Origin: Allosalinactinospora lopnorensis
GTDB lineage: Bacteria; Actinomycetota; Actinomycetes; Streptosporangiales; Streptosporangiaceae
Direction: 5' to 3'
Assembly: GCF_000981225.1 (NCBI RefSeq)
Contig: NZ_LAJC01000045.1
Coordinates: forward strand, 1-47,160
Length of the DNA stretch: 47,160 nucleotides
The notes below the pieces were generated by a model. It was not told the origin of the DNA and ran no database searches. It saw only the letters and a list, made by a program, of their open reading frames with translations. The position numbers were made by a program, and so were the translations under genes. Numbering within the stretch: position 1 is the first letter of the stretch; every line of letters starts with the position of its first letter. Below are positions 10,373 to 19,567 of this stretch, in pieces.

Positions 10373-11817
10373 GCCTGGTCGAACCGGCCGATCCGGTGCG
10401 CGTCGACGAGCTGGGCCGGGTCCACTTCATCGGTATGGGCGGGGCGGGAATGTCCGGTATCGCCCGGGTGCTGCTGCAGCGCGGTGCCGCGGTCTCGGGG
10501 AGCGATGCCAGGGACAGCGACCTGCTGCGCCGGCTTGAGGAGCTCGGTGCCGAGGTCCACGTGGGCCACGCCGCCGAGCATGTGGGGCGGGCCGACACCG
10601 TCGTGGTCTCCTCCGCCGTGCGCGAGAGTAACCCCGAGCTGGCCGAAGCGCTCCGGCGCGGCCTGCGCGTCCTGCCGAGGGCCGCCGCTCTTGGCGCGCT
10701 GCTGTTCGACCGCACGGGCGTGGCCGTGGCCGGAACGCACGGCAAGACCACGACCACGTCGATGCTCACCGTTGTGCTGCAGCATCTGGGGGCCGCGCCC
10801 GGCTACGTCATCGGCGGCACGCTCGTCACGACGGGTTTGGGGGCCGACGCCGGCGACGGGGAGGTCATCGTGGCCGAGGCCGACGAGAGCGACGGCTCCT
10901 TCCTGATGCTGTCGCCCAAGATCGCCGTGGTCACCAACGTCGAAGCGGACCATCTCGACAACTACGGCGGGCTGGAGGAGATCCACGCCAACTTCGCCGC
11001 CTTCGTCGACCAGGTGCAGGACGCGCTGATCGTGGGCATCGACGACCCCGGGGCCCGGAAGGTCGCCGAGATCGCCCGGGAGCGCGGCAAGCGGGTGCGC
11101 ACCTACGGGGAGGCGCCGGAGGCCGACTACCGGGTCATCGGGATCGCCGCCGAAGGCTTTTCCACCGCGTTCACCCTGGACACCGGTTCGGAGGACCGGC
11201 TGCAGTGCGCCGTCGCCGTTCCCGGACGGCACAATGTGCTCAACGCGGCCGCCGCCATCGCCGCGGCCGACGAGCTCGGCCACGATCCCGAGGTCGCCGC
11301 CGAAGGACTCGCCGCGTTCACCGGAGCGGCGCGACGATTCGAGTTCAAGGGGGAGGCGCGCGGTGTCGCGGTCTACGACAGCTACGCGCACCACCCCACT
11401 GAGATCGCGGCCGACCTGGAGGCCGCCCGCGCGGCGCTGGACTCCAGGAGCGGCCAGGCCGCACCTCAGGGCTCGGCCGACGCGCAGGCCAGGGTCGTGG
11501 CGGTGTTCCAACCCCACCTCTACAGCCGCACCCGCATCTTCGCTACCGAGTTCGCCGAGGCGCTGACACTGGCCGACGAGGTCGTGATGCTGTCCATCTA
11601 CGCCGCGCGCGAGGACCCCGAGCCGGGGGTCGACTCCGGACTGATCACCCGCGGTATCGGCCACGAACGGGTCCATTACCATCCCGACAGGGCCGAGGCC
11701 GTGCAACGGGCGGCGTCTCTGGCACGGCCGGGCGACATCGTGCTGACCATGGGCGCAGGAGACGTCACCGAACTCGGTCCGCGGATCGTCGGGGAACTGG
11801 AAGCGACAGCGGGGTAG
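10369..11817 (+). CDS. murC: UDP-N-acetylmuramate:L-alanine ligase MurC
   Basis: Cytoplasmic ligase attaching the first stem residue, L-alanine, to UDP-MurNAc. It has 482 residues. The N-terminal UDP-binding loop is HFIGMGGAGMSGIA, the P-loop is VAGTHGKTTTT near residue 121, and the C-terminal domain contains YDSYAHHPTEI and FQPHLYSRTR. Translationally coupled to murG by a 4-base overlap. Confidence 0.97.
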   Translation: MSLVEPADPVRVDELGRVHFIGMGGAGMSGIARVLLQRGAAVSGSDARDSDLLRRLEELGAEVHVGHAAEHVGRADTVVVSSAVRESNPELAEALRRGLRVLPRAAALGALLFDRTGVAVAGTHGKTTTTSMLTVVLQHLGAAPGYVIGGTLVTTGLGADAGDGEVIVAEADESDGSFLMLSPKIAVVTNVEADHLDNYGGLEEIHANFAAFVDQVQDALIVGIDDPGARKVAEIARERGKRVRTYGEAPEADYRVIGIAAEGFSTAFTLDTGSEDRLQCAVAVPGRHNVLNAAAAIAAADELGHDPEVAAEGLAAFTGAARRFEFKGEARGVAVYDSYAHHPTEIAADLEAARAALDSRSGQAAPQGSADAQARVVAVFQPHLYSRTRIFATEFAEALTLADEVVMLSIYAAREDPEPGVDSGLITRGIGHERVHYHPDRAEAVQRAASLARPGDIVLTMGAGDVTELGPRIVGELEATAG

Positions 11818-11826
11818 CGGCGCGCG

Positions 11827-12570
11827 GTGGACGAGGGTGCGGTGCGACACGGCGGGGACGCGGAAGGGCGGACCGCTAAGCGGTCCGGCCGTTCCGACCC
11901 GTGGAAGGTCGCGTTCGTTACGCTGCTCATCGTCACCGTGCTGTCCGTGGTCACCTGGGTGCTACTGGGGTCGCGGCTGCTGGTGGTGCGGGACGTCGAG
12001 GTGAGCGGCATCGAGCGCCTCGCCCCGGAGACGGTCGAGGCCGCGGTCGATGTCCCCACCGGAACCCCGCTGGCCCGCGTCGACACCGACGCCGCCGCCC
12101 GCCGGGCCGAGGAACTGCGGCTGGTCGAGTCGGCCGAGGTGTCCCGCGGATGGCCGGCGACGCTGCGGGTGGAGGTCACCGAGCGTACGCCCCGACTGAG
12201 CATCAGGGTCGGCGAGGGATACCGGCTAGTGGACCACCAGGGAGTCCGCATCACGGACTCCGACGAGCGCCCGGATGACCACCCCCTTGTCAAAGTCAGA
12301 GGAGAGGTCGAGGGGAACCGCGCCATCACCACGGTCGCGCACATCACCGACGAACTTCCGGACCGGGTCCTCGGCTCGCTCGTCTCGATAGACGCGAGCG
12401 ACCCCGAGAACATCACCTTCGAGCTCGACGGCGGCGCGAGCGTACTGTGGGGCGACGGCCGGAACGCGCGGGAGAAGACGGACGCCCTCGCCATCCTCAT
12501 GCGGGAGCATCCGCCGGAGGCGGAGCGCCGCTATGACGTCAGTGCTCCGGACGTGGCGGTTGTCAAGTAA
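11827..12570 (+). CDS. ftsQ: Cell division protein FtsQ
   Basis: Bitopic division protein linking early and late divisome parts. It has 247 residues from GTG 11827: a charged cytoplasmic tail, one membrane helix at roughly 30-52, then a POTRA domain starting VRDVEVSGIERLAPETV and an extracytoplasmic beta domain. It is the usual last gene before ftsZ, and 9 bases separate it from murC. Confidence 0.93.
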   Translation: MDEGAVRHGGDAEGRTAKRSGRSDPWKVAFVTLLIVTVLSVVTWVLLGSRLLVVRDVEVSGIERLAPETVEAAVDVPTGTPLARVDTDAAARRAEELRLVESAEVSRGWPATLRVEVTERTPRLSIRVGEGYRLVDHQGVRITDSDERPDDHPLVKVRGEVEGNRAITTVAHITDELPDRVLGSLVSIDASDPENITFELDGGASVLWGDGRNAREKTDALAILMREHPPEAERRYDVSAPDVAVVK

Positions 12571-13041
12571 CGGAAATACCCATATGGCCGAATCCGGGTG
12601 CGGAGTTTGCGGGCACATGGTGCCCTGTGCGCTCGGAAGCTGGCGGGGGCACAGGCGCTTCGCGTCCCGTTCTTCTTCTCGCGGCGGGACATTCCAGACG
12701 CGACGCGCCGAGCGTGCGCATCGCCACCTCGGGTGATGCGCCGTTAGGCTGAGTCCGTAGCTGGTTTCCCGCCGGTGCTTTTCCGAGCTGCCGGCGGGAA
12801 GTACTACCTTTGAACGAAATGAGTACAGACTTTAAGCCTTAGGGCACATCAGGCGCGGAGGTGCGTGCAGGGCGCGCCTCCCCTTGGAGCCTTCACGGGG
12901 CCCGACCGGCCGGCCGCGAAGGCCCCAGAAGAGAGACTGTAGAACCGGACAGTCAGTCGGCCGGCCCGCCGGGGGAACTGCAGAAGTCTTCGCTGAAGTG
13001 GGACGGCCGGTTGGCGGATGCGAGCGGAAAGGCCCCTCGTC
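12571..13041. other. Intergenic region ftsQ-ftsZ (471 bases)
   Basis: No convincing gene. A 50-codon frame (12,584-12,736, with two CxxC-like pairs) lacks a ribosome site and is rejected. The region holds one strong hairpin at 12,766-12,800 followed by a locally AT-rich stretch (about 12,801-12,842) where ftsZ promoters would be expected. The 200 bases before ftsZ are GC-rich leader. Confidence 0.5.
12766..12800. terminator. Perfect 10-bp inverted repeat upstream of ftsZ
   Basis: TTCCCGCCGG at 12,766-12,775 and CCGGCGGGAA at 12,791-12,800 are perfect complements around a 15-base loop. No T-run follows directly. It could partly end dcw read-through from ftsQ, making ftsZ depend on its own promoters, or be a protein site. 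Terminator is an inference. Confidence 0.45.
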
Positions 13042-14433
13042 GTGGCAGCACCGCAGAACTACCTCGCGGTCATCAAAGTCGTCGGTATCGGCGGCGGCGG
13101 TGTCAACGCCGTTAACCGAATGATCGAAGAGGGACTCAAGGGCGTCGAGTTCATAGCCATCAACACCGACGCTCAGGCGCTGCTTATGAGCGATGCAGAC
13201 GTCAAGCTCGACGTCGGCCGCGAGCTCACCCGGGGACTGGGCGCAGGAGCCAACCCCGAGGTCGGGCGCAAGGCCGCCGAGGACCATCGCGAGGAGATCG
13301 AAGAGGTCCTCAAAGGGGCCGATATGGTCTTCGTGACCGCGGGCGAGGGCGGCGGCACCGGCACCGGCGGCGCCCCCGTCGTCGCCGACGTCGCGCGTTC
13401 GCTCGGCGCCCTGACCATAGGAGTGGTCACCCGGCCGTTCGGGTTCGAGGGCAAGCGCCGGGCGACGCAGGCCGAGTCCGGCATCGCCATGCTGCGCGAC
13501 GAGGTCGACACGCTCATCGTGATCCCCAACGACCGGCTGCTCTCCATCTCCGACCGCCAGGTCAGCGTGCTGGACGCCTTCAAGGCCGCAGACCAGGTGC
13601 TGCTGTCCGGTGTTCAGGGCATCACCGACCTCATCACGACGCCCGGCCTGATCAACCTGGACTTCGCCGACGTCAAGTCGGTGATGTCCGGGGCCGGCTC
13701 CGCGCTGATGGGGATCGGCTCCGCGCGCGGAGACGACCGCGCCGTTGCCGCGGCGGAGATGGCGATCTCCTCCCCGCTGCTGGAGGCCAGCATCGACGGC
13801 GCGCACGGGGTTCTGCTGTCCATCCAGGGCGGATCCGATCTCGGGCTGTTCGAGATCAACGAGGCGGCGCAGCTCGTCGCCAACTCCGCGGCGCCCGAGG
13901 CCAACATCATCTTCGGTGCGGTCATCGACGACGCTCTCGGGGACGAGGTGCGGGTCACCGTCATCGCCGCGGGCTTCGACGAGCCTCGCAGCGAATCGCT
14001 GAACCCGCCAAAGGCGAGCCGGGCCGTTCCCGAGACGCCGCGGCGCACCGAACCGGCGGACAGCGGACTCCAACCGCGAGACCCGGTCCAGCCCGCAGCG
14101 GCCGAGCCCCAACGGCCGGAACCGGTCCCCGAGCCCGCGCCGGAACCCAAGCCGGTTCGCGAGGATCCGCCGCGCGCCACGGCACCGGCCGAGCCGGAGC
14201 CCGAGCCGGAGCCGGAGCCGGTCGAGGAGAGCGCCTCGGCGGAGGCCGAGGAAGACGAAGAGGAACCGCAGCGAACGCGCAACATCCACGCGGTCAGCGA
14301 CCACGGATACAACCAGGTGCGCCGGACCGGGACGGAGAGCGCGTTCCCGCGTTCGAACGATGTCCCCACACCGCGCCGCCGCGTCGTGTTCGACGACCCG
14401 GACGACCTCGACGTTCCGGACTTCCTGAAGTAG
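13042..14433 (+). CDS. ftsZ: Cell division GTPase FtsZ
   Basis: Tubulin-like GTPase that forms the Z ring. The open frame starts at ATG 13,018, but GTG 13,042 has GGAAAGG at 13,026-13,032 with nine bases of spacing and gives the conserved actinobacterial start [20 protein letters not shown]. It has 463 residues. The GTP signature [10 protein letters not shown] is near residue 104, and the T7-loop region includes [15 protein letters not shown] long proline/glutamate-rich linker (about 315-440, with an [11 protein letters not shown] run) leads to the C-terminal peptide [10 protein letters not shown] that binds partners such as SepF. Confidence 0.98.
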   Translation: MAAPQNYLAVIKVVGIGGGGVNAVNRMIEEGLKGVEFIAINTDAQALLMSDADVKLDVGRELTRGLGAGANPEVGRKAAEDHREEIEEVLKGADMVFVTAGEGGGTGTGGAPVVADVARSLGALTIGVVTRPFGFEGKRRATQAESGIAMLRDEVDTLIVIPNDRLLSISDRQVSVLDAFKAADQVLLSGVQGITDLITTPGLINLDFADVKSVMSGAGSALMGIGSARGDDRAVAAAEMAISSPLLEASIDGAHGVLLSIQGGSDLGLFEINEAAQLVANSAAPEANIIFGAVIDDALGDEVRVTVIAAGFDEPRSESLNPPKASRAVPETPRRTEPADSGLQPRDPVQPAAAEPQRPEPVPEPAPEPKPVREDPPRATAPAEPEPEPEPEPVEESASAEAEEDEEEPQRTRNIHAVSDHGYNQVRRTGTESAFPRSNDVPTPRRRVVFDDPDDLDVPDFLK

Positions 14434-14498
14434 GGCGCGGACGCCTTCGAGCGGACCGGGACCGGTAACTCTCCATACACGCGTGCGCTGCGACTGTG

Positions 14499-14534
14499 CC
14501 GGTGGCGGGAAGCCCCGTCACCGGTACGCTTTTT
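14499..14534 (+). terminator. Rho-independent-like terminator after ftsZ
   Basis: An 11-bp stem (CCGGTGGCGGG at 14,499-14,509 with CCCGTCACCGG at 14,514-14,524, one G-U pair) has a 4-base loop. TTTTT follows at 14,530-14,534. It lies 65 bases past the ftsZ stop and 40 before pgeF, so pgeF may be started separately. Confidence 0.6.
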
Positions 14535-14573
14535 GCGTGCCCTCGCCGTCGTATAGGAGGACCGACCGCAGAC

Positions 14574-15296
14574 ATGAGTGCCGTGATCGAGTTGGGACCG
14601 GGTGTGCGCGCCGGTTTCACCCAGCGTTACGACGGCGGGGTCAGCGCCGAGCCCTTTGACACGCTCAACCTCGGCATGGGGGTTCCCGATGACCGCGATG
14701 CGGTGGTCGAGAACCGGCGGATCGCCGCGGCTCGTCTCGGTTTCGGGCACGGACGCGTCGTTTGGATGAACCAGGTGCACAGTGCCGACGTCGCCATCGC
14801 CGAGGAGCCCGGCGTGGTCGGGCGGGTCGACGGGGTGGTCACCACCCGGACCGACCTGGTGCTCGGTACCCTGGCCGCCGACTGCCTGCCGATACTCGCC
14901 GCGGACCCGGCGGCCCGGGTCATCGGCGCGGCGCATTCGGGGCGGCTCGGCACCGCCCATGGGGTCGCTTCCGCGCTGGTGGCGGAGATGGTGCGCAACG
15001 GAGCCGAGGTCGGCCGGATCACCGTTGCCCTGGGGCCCTCCATCTGCGGCCGGTGCTACGAGGTTCCGCACCACCTGCAGGAGGAGGTGACCCGATCCAC
15101 TCCGGAGGCGGCGAGCCGCACGCGGGAGGGCACCCCCGGGGTCGACCTGTGCGCGGGGGTGACCGCGCAGCTGCAGCGGGCCGGAATCGGCCATGTCGCC
15201 GTTGACGAGCGCTGCACTCTGGAGAGCCCGGACCTCTTCTCGCACCGCCGCGACTCCAAGACCGGCCGCTTCGCGGGTTACGTCTGGTGGGCATGA
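14574..15296 (+). CDS. pgeF: Peptidoglycan editing factor PgeF (YfiH family)
   Basis: YfiH/DUF152 family, formerly called multicopper polyphenol oxidase; known members act on purine nucleosides or remove wrongly incorporated serine-containing stem peptides. ATG 14,574 lies 13 bases after AGGAGG (14,555-14,560), a long spacing, but no in-frame start is closer. It has 240 residues. The metal-site residues appear in GTLAADCLPIL, GAAHSGRLGT and SICGRCYEV, with a late DLFSHRRD motif. It sits between ftsZ and yggS as in other actinobacteria, and its stop overlaps the next start. Confidence 0.9.
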   Translation: MSAVIELGPGVRAGFTQRYDGGVSAEPFDTLNLGMGVPDDRDAVVENRRIAAARLGFGHGRVVWMNQVHSADVAIAEEPGVVGRVDGVVTTRTDLVLGTLAADCLPILAADPAARVIGAAHSGRLGTAHGVASALVAEMVRNGAEVGRITVALGPSICGRCYEVPHHLQEEVTRSTPEAASRTREGTPGVDLCAGVTAQLQRAGIGHVAVDERCTLESPDLFSHRRDSKTGRFAGYVWWA

Positions 15297-16030
15297 GCAT
15301 GGCGGCGAAGCGGAACGAGGCGCGGGCCGAGCACATCGAGGCAAACCTGCGCGCCCTGCGTGAGCGCGTCGACACCGCCTGCGAGAAGGCCGGGCGTTCG
15401 GGGGGCGATGTGACGATCATCGCGGTAACCAAGACCTATCCCGCCTCTGATGTGCGGGTTCTCGCGGAGCTGGGCATCTGCGACATCGGGGAGAACAGGG
15501 ACCAGGAAGCCGCGCTGAAGGCCGCGGAGTGCCGTGATCTGGACCTCAGATGGCATTTCGTCGGGCAGCTGCAGACGAACAAGGCCCGTTCCGTCGCGCG
15601 GTACGCCGATGTGGTCCACTCGGTCGACCGTGCGCGGCTGGCCCGTGCGCTGGGAGCCCGGGTCCGCGCCGAGGAGCGGGAGCTGACCTGTCTCGTCCAG
15701 GTCAACCTCGATCCGGGCTCGGCCGCAGGGGTCCTCGGCCCCCGCGGCGGAGTGGATCCGCGCGACGCCGTCGCGCTCGCCGACGCCATCGCGGCCGAGG
15801 AGGAACTGTCAGTAGGAGGGGTGATGGCCGTGGCGCCCCGCGGAGAGGAACCCGCCGGCGCGTTCGAACGGCTATATGCGGTCGCCTCGGAGGTCAGAGA
15901 TCGCTACCCTCAAGCCACGGTGATATCCGCGGGGATGAGCGGGGACTTGGAAGCCGCGGTCGAGCACGGCGCGACACATCTGAGGGTCGGCACGGCGTTG
16001 CTCGGCAACCGTGGCACGAACGTGGGGTAA
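15293..16030 (+). CDS. yggS: PLP homeostasis protein YggS/PLPBP
   Basis: Pyridoxal-phosphate-binding TIM-barrel protein that buffers PLP and amino-acid pools; no reaction is established. It has 245 residues from ATG 15,293, which overlaps the pgeF stop. ATG 15,299 is also possible. The PLP lysine is in AVTKTYP (K47), followed by the family motifs GENRDQEA, WHFVGQLQTNKA and a C-terminal SAGMSGDLEAAVEHGATHLRVG. Confidence 0.95.
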   Translation: MSMAAKRNEARAEHIEANLRALRERVDTACEKAGRSGGDVTIIAVTKTYPASDVRVLAELGICDIGENRDQEAALKAAECRDLDLRWHFVGQLQTNKARSVARYADVVHSVDRARLARALGARVRAEERELTCLVQVNLDPGSAAGVLGPRGGVDPRDAVALADAIAAEEELSVGGVMAVAPRGEEPAGAFERLYAVASEVRDRYPQATVISAGMSGDLEAAVEHGATHLRVGTALLGNRGTNVG

Positions 16031-16144
16031 TGTCCCCACATAGACCTTGGCACCCATCTGTCGAGTTCGCCCAGTGAGCGGACCTGGGCGGATCCTGAGA
16101 ACTCATCGGCGGTGCAGCACCACAGGGACGACGGAGGACATGAG

Positions 16145-16666
16145 ATGGCCGGCGCGATGCGCAAAATGGCGGTCTACCTCGGCCTCGTGGAGGACGACCG
16201 CTACGATCACCGCTATGCCGATGAGTACGATGACTTCGATGACTTTGACGAGGGTATCGAAGGACGGCGGGAACGGGATCTCGACCCGCACGGCTATGAC
16301 CCCCGCGCCGAACCTGTGACGGAGGCGGACGGCTACCCCGTGCCCCCCGGAGGGCGGCGTACTGTCACCGGTACCGCTACCGCGGATCTCGCACGGATTA
16401 CCACACTCCATCCGCGTACCTACAACGAAGCGCGTACTATCGGAGAGCACTTCAGAGAAGGTATACCGGTGATCATGAACCTGACCGAGATGGTCGACAG
16501 CGACGCCAAACGTCTGGTCGACTTCGCGGCCGGGCTGATCTTCGGACTGCACGGCAGTATTGAGCGCGTGACCAACAAGGTGTTCTTGCTGTCCCCGGCT
16601 AATGTTGAGGTGACCGCTGAAGACAAGGCACGGATCGCCGAGCGTGGGTTCTTCAACCAGAGCTAG
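16145..16666 (+). CDS. sepF: Cell division protein SepF
   Basis: Membrane-associated FtsZ tether. ATG 16,145 follows a GGAGGA site at 16,133-16,138 and gives [14 protein letters not shown], a likely amphipathic membrane-binding helix. A disordered acidic stretch comes next (DDFDDFDEG region), then the SepF (DUF552) beta domain from about residue 85 to the end with IVMNLTEM-like and [15 protein letters not shown] motifs. It has 173 residues. Adjacent yggT and divIVA are standard partners in this neighbourhood. Confidence 0.95.
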   Translation: MAGAMRKMAVYLGLVEDDRYDHRYADEYDDFDDFDEGIEGRRERDLDPHGYDPRAEPVTEADGYPVPPGGRRTVTGTATADLARITTLHPRTYNEARTIGEHFREGIPVIMNLTEMVDSDAKRLVDFAAGLIFGLHGSIERVTNKVFLLSPANVEVTAEDKARIAERGFFNQS

Positions 16667-16705
16667 ACCGTTACAGATGTCCAAAGATTGGGTCCAGGCA
16701 CGACC

Positions 16706-16999
16706 GTGAGTATCGTCCAGTCCGTTCTCCTCGTAGCGCTGAACATCTTCTTGTTTGTGCTCATAGGGCGGCTCGTCTTTGAGCTTGTACAGGCGTTTGC
16801 GCGATCGTGGCGGCCGACCGGGATCCTGTTGGTGCTGGCGGAGGTCGTTTACACGGTCACTGACCCGCCGTTGAAGTTCCTGCGCCGGTTCATCAAGCCC
16901 GTACGTTTGGGGAGCGTGGCGCTCGACCTGAGCTTCACGGTCCTCTTCCTCTTCGTGGTGATCCTCATCCAGATCGTGACCGCGGTCCAGATTGCCTAG
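16706..16999 (+). CDS. yggT: YggT family membrane protein
   Basis: Small membrane protein of unknown biochemical role that is regularly found between sepF and divIVA. The frame opens at TTG 16,688, but GTG 16,706 (VSIVQSVLLVAL) starts directly at the first membrane helix and is preferred: 97 residues. Two hydrophobic helices (about 3-25 and 70-95) flank a loop with VTDPPLKFLRRFIKPVRLG, the YggT signature. Confidence 0.9.
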   Translation: MSIVQSVLLVALNIFLFVLIGRLVFELVQAFARSWRPTGILLVLAEVVYTVTDPPLKFLRRFIKPVRLGSVALDLSFTVLFLFVVILIQIVTAVQIA

Positions 17000-17063
17000 A
17001 AGATCACGAAATGTCGGATAGGGAGAGAATGCTTCCGATATGTGGTCTTAGTCATGTTCCGGA

Positions 17064-17091
17064 TTGCCGTCAGGTCACGATCAGGTAGCGT
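17064..17091 (+). promoter_or_regulatory. Candidate promoter for divIVA
   Basis: TTGCCG at 17,064-17,069 and TAGCGT at 17,086-17,091, 16 bases apart, lie 38 bases before the divIVA start. This fits a housekeeping-type promoter with a TANNNT -10. By eye only. Confidence 0.4.
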
Positions 17092-17129
17092 CCCTACGGA
17101 CGAGATCTAAGCGCGCCAAGGAGACGAAC

Positions 17130-18041
17130 ATGCCGCTGACACCCGCGGATGTGCGGAACAAGCAGTTCAGTACGACCCGGCTCCGACCGGGGTACGACGA
17201 AGAAGAGGTAGACGCGTTCCTGGACGAGGTCGAGTCCGAGCTCGATCGTCTGATCCAGGAGAACGAGGAGCTCCGAGGGAAGCTCGCCGAGTGCCTGCGA
17301 GGCAAGGTGCCCAACGCTGGCATGCAGGACTTCCAGCAGCCTCAGGATCAGCAACAGCAGCAACAGCAGCAGCAACTCCCTCCGGAGCCGCCGCCGCAGC
17401 CCGAGCCCGCTCGACCGGAACCGGCCGTGCAGTCGGTCGAGCAGCAGCTTCCGGCGATGGCCGCCAACATGGGGCTGCAGGGCGGCGAGGAGAACATGGA
17501 CACCGCCGCGCGGGTGCTGGCTCTTGCTCAGCAGACCGCCGACCAGGCCATCTCCGACGCCCGCCGGGAGGCCGACGAGACCCTCGGCCGCGCCAGGCAC
17601 GAAGCCGACGACATCCTCGGCAAGGCGCGCCGCCAGGCCGACCAGATCGTCAACGAGGCCCGCGCCCGATCCGAGAACCTCGACCGCGATGCCCAGGAGC
17701 GGCACCGCCAGGTGATGGGTTCCCTGGTGCAGCAGCGCGAAGAGCTCGAACACAAGGTGAACGAGCTCAAGGACTTCGAACGTGAGTACCGCAGCCGGTT
17801 GAAGGACTACTTCGAGCGCCAGCTGCGCGAGCTCGCTGAGGGCGCCAACGAGCCCAGCGGCCCGAACCCGAACACCACCGGTGGTTTCCAGACGATGGCC
17901 CCGACCGGCGGGAGCCCGTCCATGCAGCAGCACGGTGGTCCGGCGAACGGCGCTCCTTCAGGTAATCCCTTCGCTCAGCCGGAACCCGCCCCGCACGGTG
18001 GCGGCTACCACCCGGGTGAGGCCCCGCACGAGCGTCGCTGA
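17130..18041 (+). CDS. divIVA: Polar growth protein DivIVA (Wag31)
   Basis: Coiled-coil scaffold that marks curved poles and directs tip growth in actinobacteria. ATG 17,130 follows AAGGAGA. It has 303 residues. The N-terminal lipid-binding domain has LTPADVRNKQFSTTRLRPGY and a first coiled coil. A linker with a glutamine run (CAG/CAA codons, about 17,346-17,375) and proline/glutamate repeats follows, then a long second coiled coil (about residues 110-235) and a glycine/proline-rich tail. The Q/P linker resembles streptomycete DivIVA more than mycobacterial Wag31. Confidence 0.95.
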   Translation: MPLTPADVRNKQFSTTRLRPGYDEEEVDAFLDEVESELDRLIQENEELRGKLAECLRGKVPNAGMQDFQQPQDQQQQQQQQQLPPEPPPQPEPARPEPAVQSVEQQLPAMAANMGLQGGEENMDTAARVLALAQQTADQAISDARREADETLGRARHEADDILGKARRQADQIVNEARARSENLDRDAQERHRQVMGSLVQQREELEHKVNELKDFEREYRSRLKDYFERQLRELAEGANEPSGPNPNTTGGFQTMAPTGGSPSMQQHGGPANGAPSGNPFAQPEPAPHGGGYHPGEAPHERR

Positions 18042-18095
18042 TACCGGTGGGCGTCGTACGATACAACATCCCATGAGTGAAGGCTCTCCGATTCC

Positions 18096-19267
18096 GTGTT
18101 CCTCGTAAGCCTTGTCACCGTTGTGGCGGCTCTGATCGTCATCATGGTGGCCGTGGCACTCGCAGAGACGACCCTGGTCTACATCGCTCTCGGGTTGGCC
18201 GGCCTCAGCGCCGCCCTGCTCGTGGCCGAAGTGGTCAGACATCGTGAATCTCTGGGAGTCTCCGCTCTGTTTGAGAAGGCGCGGCAGGTGTTCGCCAGGG
18301 AGACGGAGCCACAGACGGACGGTTTGGGGAAGGCGTCCGTCTCTGCCGTTCCCGCTATGGCGGCGACAGCGGCGCAGGAGGCCCACTCCGGGAATAGCAG
18401 GCCCCCCGCATCGGCCGAGGCGCCGGTGCGGGGCGCGGTGCTTCCCGCAGGGGACGCTGGACCACCCGGCTCCGATGTCCCCATGGGCGGCGAGGCCGAG
18501 GCGGTCCGCTCCGTCGAGACCGACCCCGGCGAGGGGGAGACACCTGACACCTCTGAGGAATCGGCCGCTGAGTCCATGACGACCACTACCCCGCAGGAAC
18601 CCGCGGACGGGGAAAGCGCACTGGACACCGAGGCGGAAGACGACGGTGACGCCGCTTCCGTTTCCGGTGGGGTTTCGGATGAAGGGGAGGATTCCTCCGT
18701 CCTTTTGTCCGTGTCTGGCGGGGACGGTGACGAGGAGGCGATCCGGTCGGCCGATTTCGGCCAGGACGAGGCCGACGTGGAAGAGGCTGCCGATGCCGCG
18801 GACGTGTCCTCGGCCGAGGCGGTCCGTGTGGACACCGGAGCAGAGGAAACAGAGGAGCCCGCCCCGGACGGCGGGGACGTGTCCCCGGAATCCGGGCCGT
18901 CCGAAGCGGCGGTCGATGACACGGACAGCGATCCGGGCGACGACACCTCTTTCAGCGCCTTCGTCGAGCGCCTGCAGCAGGACGATGAGTGCACCGAGGA
19001 GGAGACCCCCGCAGGCTCCGATCCGGTAGCCGGACCAGCGGCCGAGGACGCCGATGCGGCTGCGGACGGAACGGGAACCCCTGACGACACCGAGACACTG
19101 GAGACGGCGGACGCGAGAAGCGGGCAGAGCCAGAAGAGGCGCCGGAACCGGTGATCGAATCAGGGCCGGCCGCGAAGCGGACCGAGGACGCCCCCGAATC
19201 CGATGACACGGATGGCGGCGAGGACGACGACTCCGACCCGGGGCGCTTGCAGGCCGGCTCCGCCTGA
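18096..19267 (+). CDS. Acidic two-helix membrane protein, unknown function, one frame break
   Basis: I do not recognise a family. GTG 18,096 opens a protein with two membrane helices (about residues 2-22 and 28-47), then a short basic patch and about 290 residues dominated by Glu, Asp, Ser and Gly with no fold motif. The frame stops at 19,154 after a basic SQKRRRNR ending. Shifting by one base near 19,108-19,118 instead continues the same acidic composition (EPEEAPEPVIES, then DDTDGGEDDD) to a stop at 19,267, giving 391 codons. The same single-base loss is seen in other genes here, so I favour the longer form. It may be a membrane-tethered disordered protein; position after divIVA does not prove a role in growth. 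Confidence 0.6.
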
Positions 19268-19510
19268 CCGGGGCCTCCATACTCGGAACCGCCCACTCGC
19301 ACGACCGCCGCCGGGCGGACCGGCGGTCAAGGGCGGATACCGGAGCGGTGATTCCGTCATCAGCAGGTCGAGCGAGGCGACGAACAGCGCGGCGATCTCG
19401 GCGTGGTCAACGTCGCGGGATGGGACATCTATCCGGAATCCGCGCGCGGTCAGGTCGCCACCGTTACTGAAGGTGACGGCGGCGTCGAAGGAAGCGCGGT
19501 ACTCGGTCAT
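19160..19510 (-). CDS. Possible small protein, probably truncated or frameshifted
   Basis: On the minus strand, ATG at 19,510 (MTEYRASFDAAVTFSN) opens about 50 residues ending in LFVASLDLLMTE. This resembles the short beta-alpha proteins that I recall accompanying actinobacterial cyclase-family hydrolases (GFRIDVPS). After that the frame becomes arginine/glycine-rich low-complexity sequence overlapping the plus-strand acidic gene, which suggests that the true 3' end is lost. No cyclase gene is nearby. Weakly supported. Confidence 0.3.
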   Translation of the reverse strand: MTEYRASFDAAVTFSNGGDLTARGFRIDVPSRDVDHAEIAALFVASLDLLMTESPLRYPPLTAGPPGGGRASGRFRVWRPRSGGAGLQAPRVGVVVLAAIRVIGFGGVLGPLRGRP

Positions 19511-19567
19511 CGGTGTTCCGATCGGTGTGTTGGCGGAATGCGGCAACCATGATCCGGAGGGGAGCGG

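Noticed and set aside
12584-12736. 50-codon frame with two cysteine pairs before ftsZ
   Set aside because: No ribosome site, unnatural composition after residue 20, and it lies in the ftsZ promoter region.
14190-14222. GAGCCG tandem repeat in the ftsZ 3' part
   Set aside because: It encodes the Glu-Pro run of the FtsZ C-terminal linker, a variable coding segment and not a separate element.
17346-17375. CAG/CAA repeat as a microsatellite or mobile repeat
   Set aside because: It is the in-frame glutamine linker of DivIVA, a common feature of this family.
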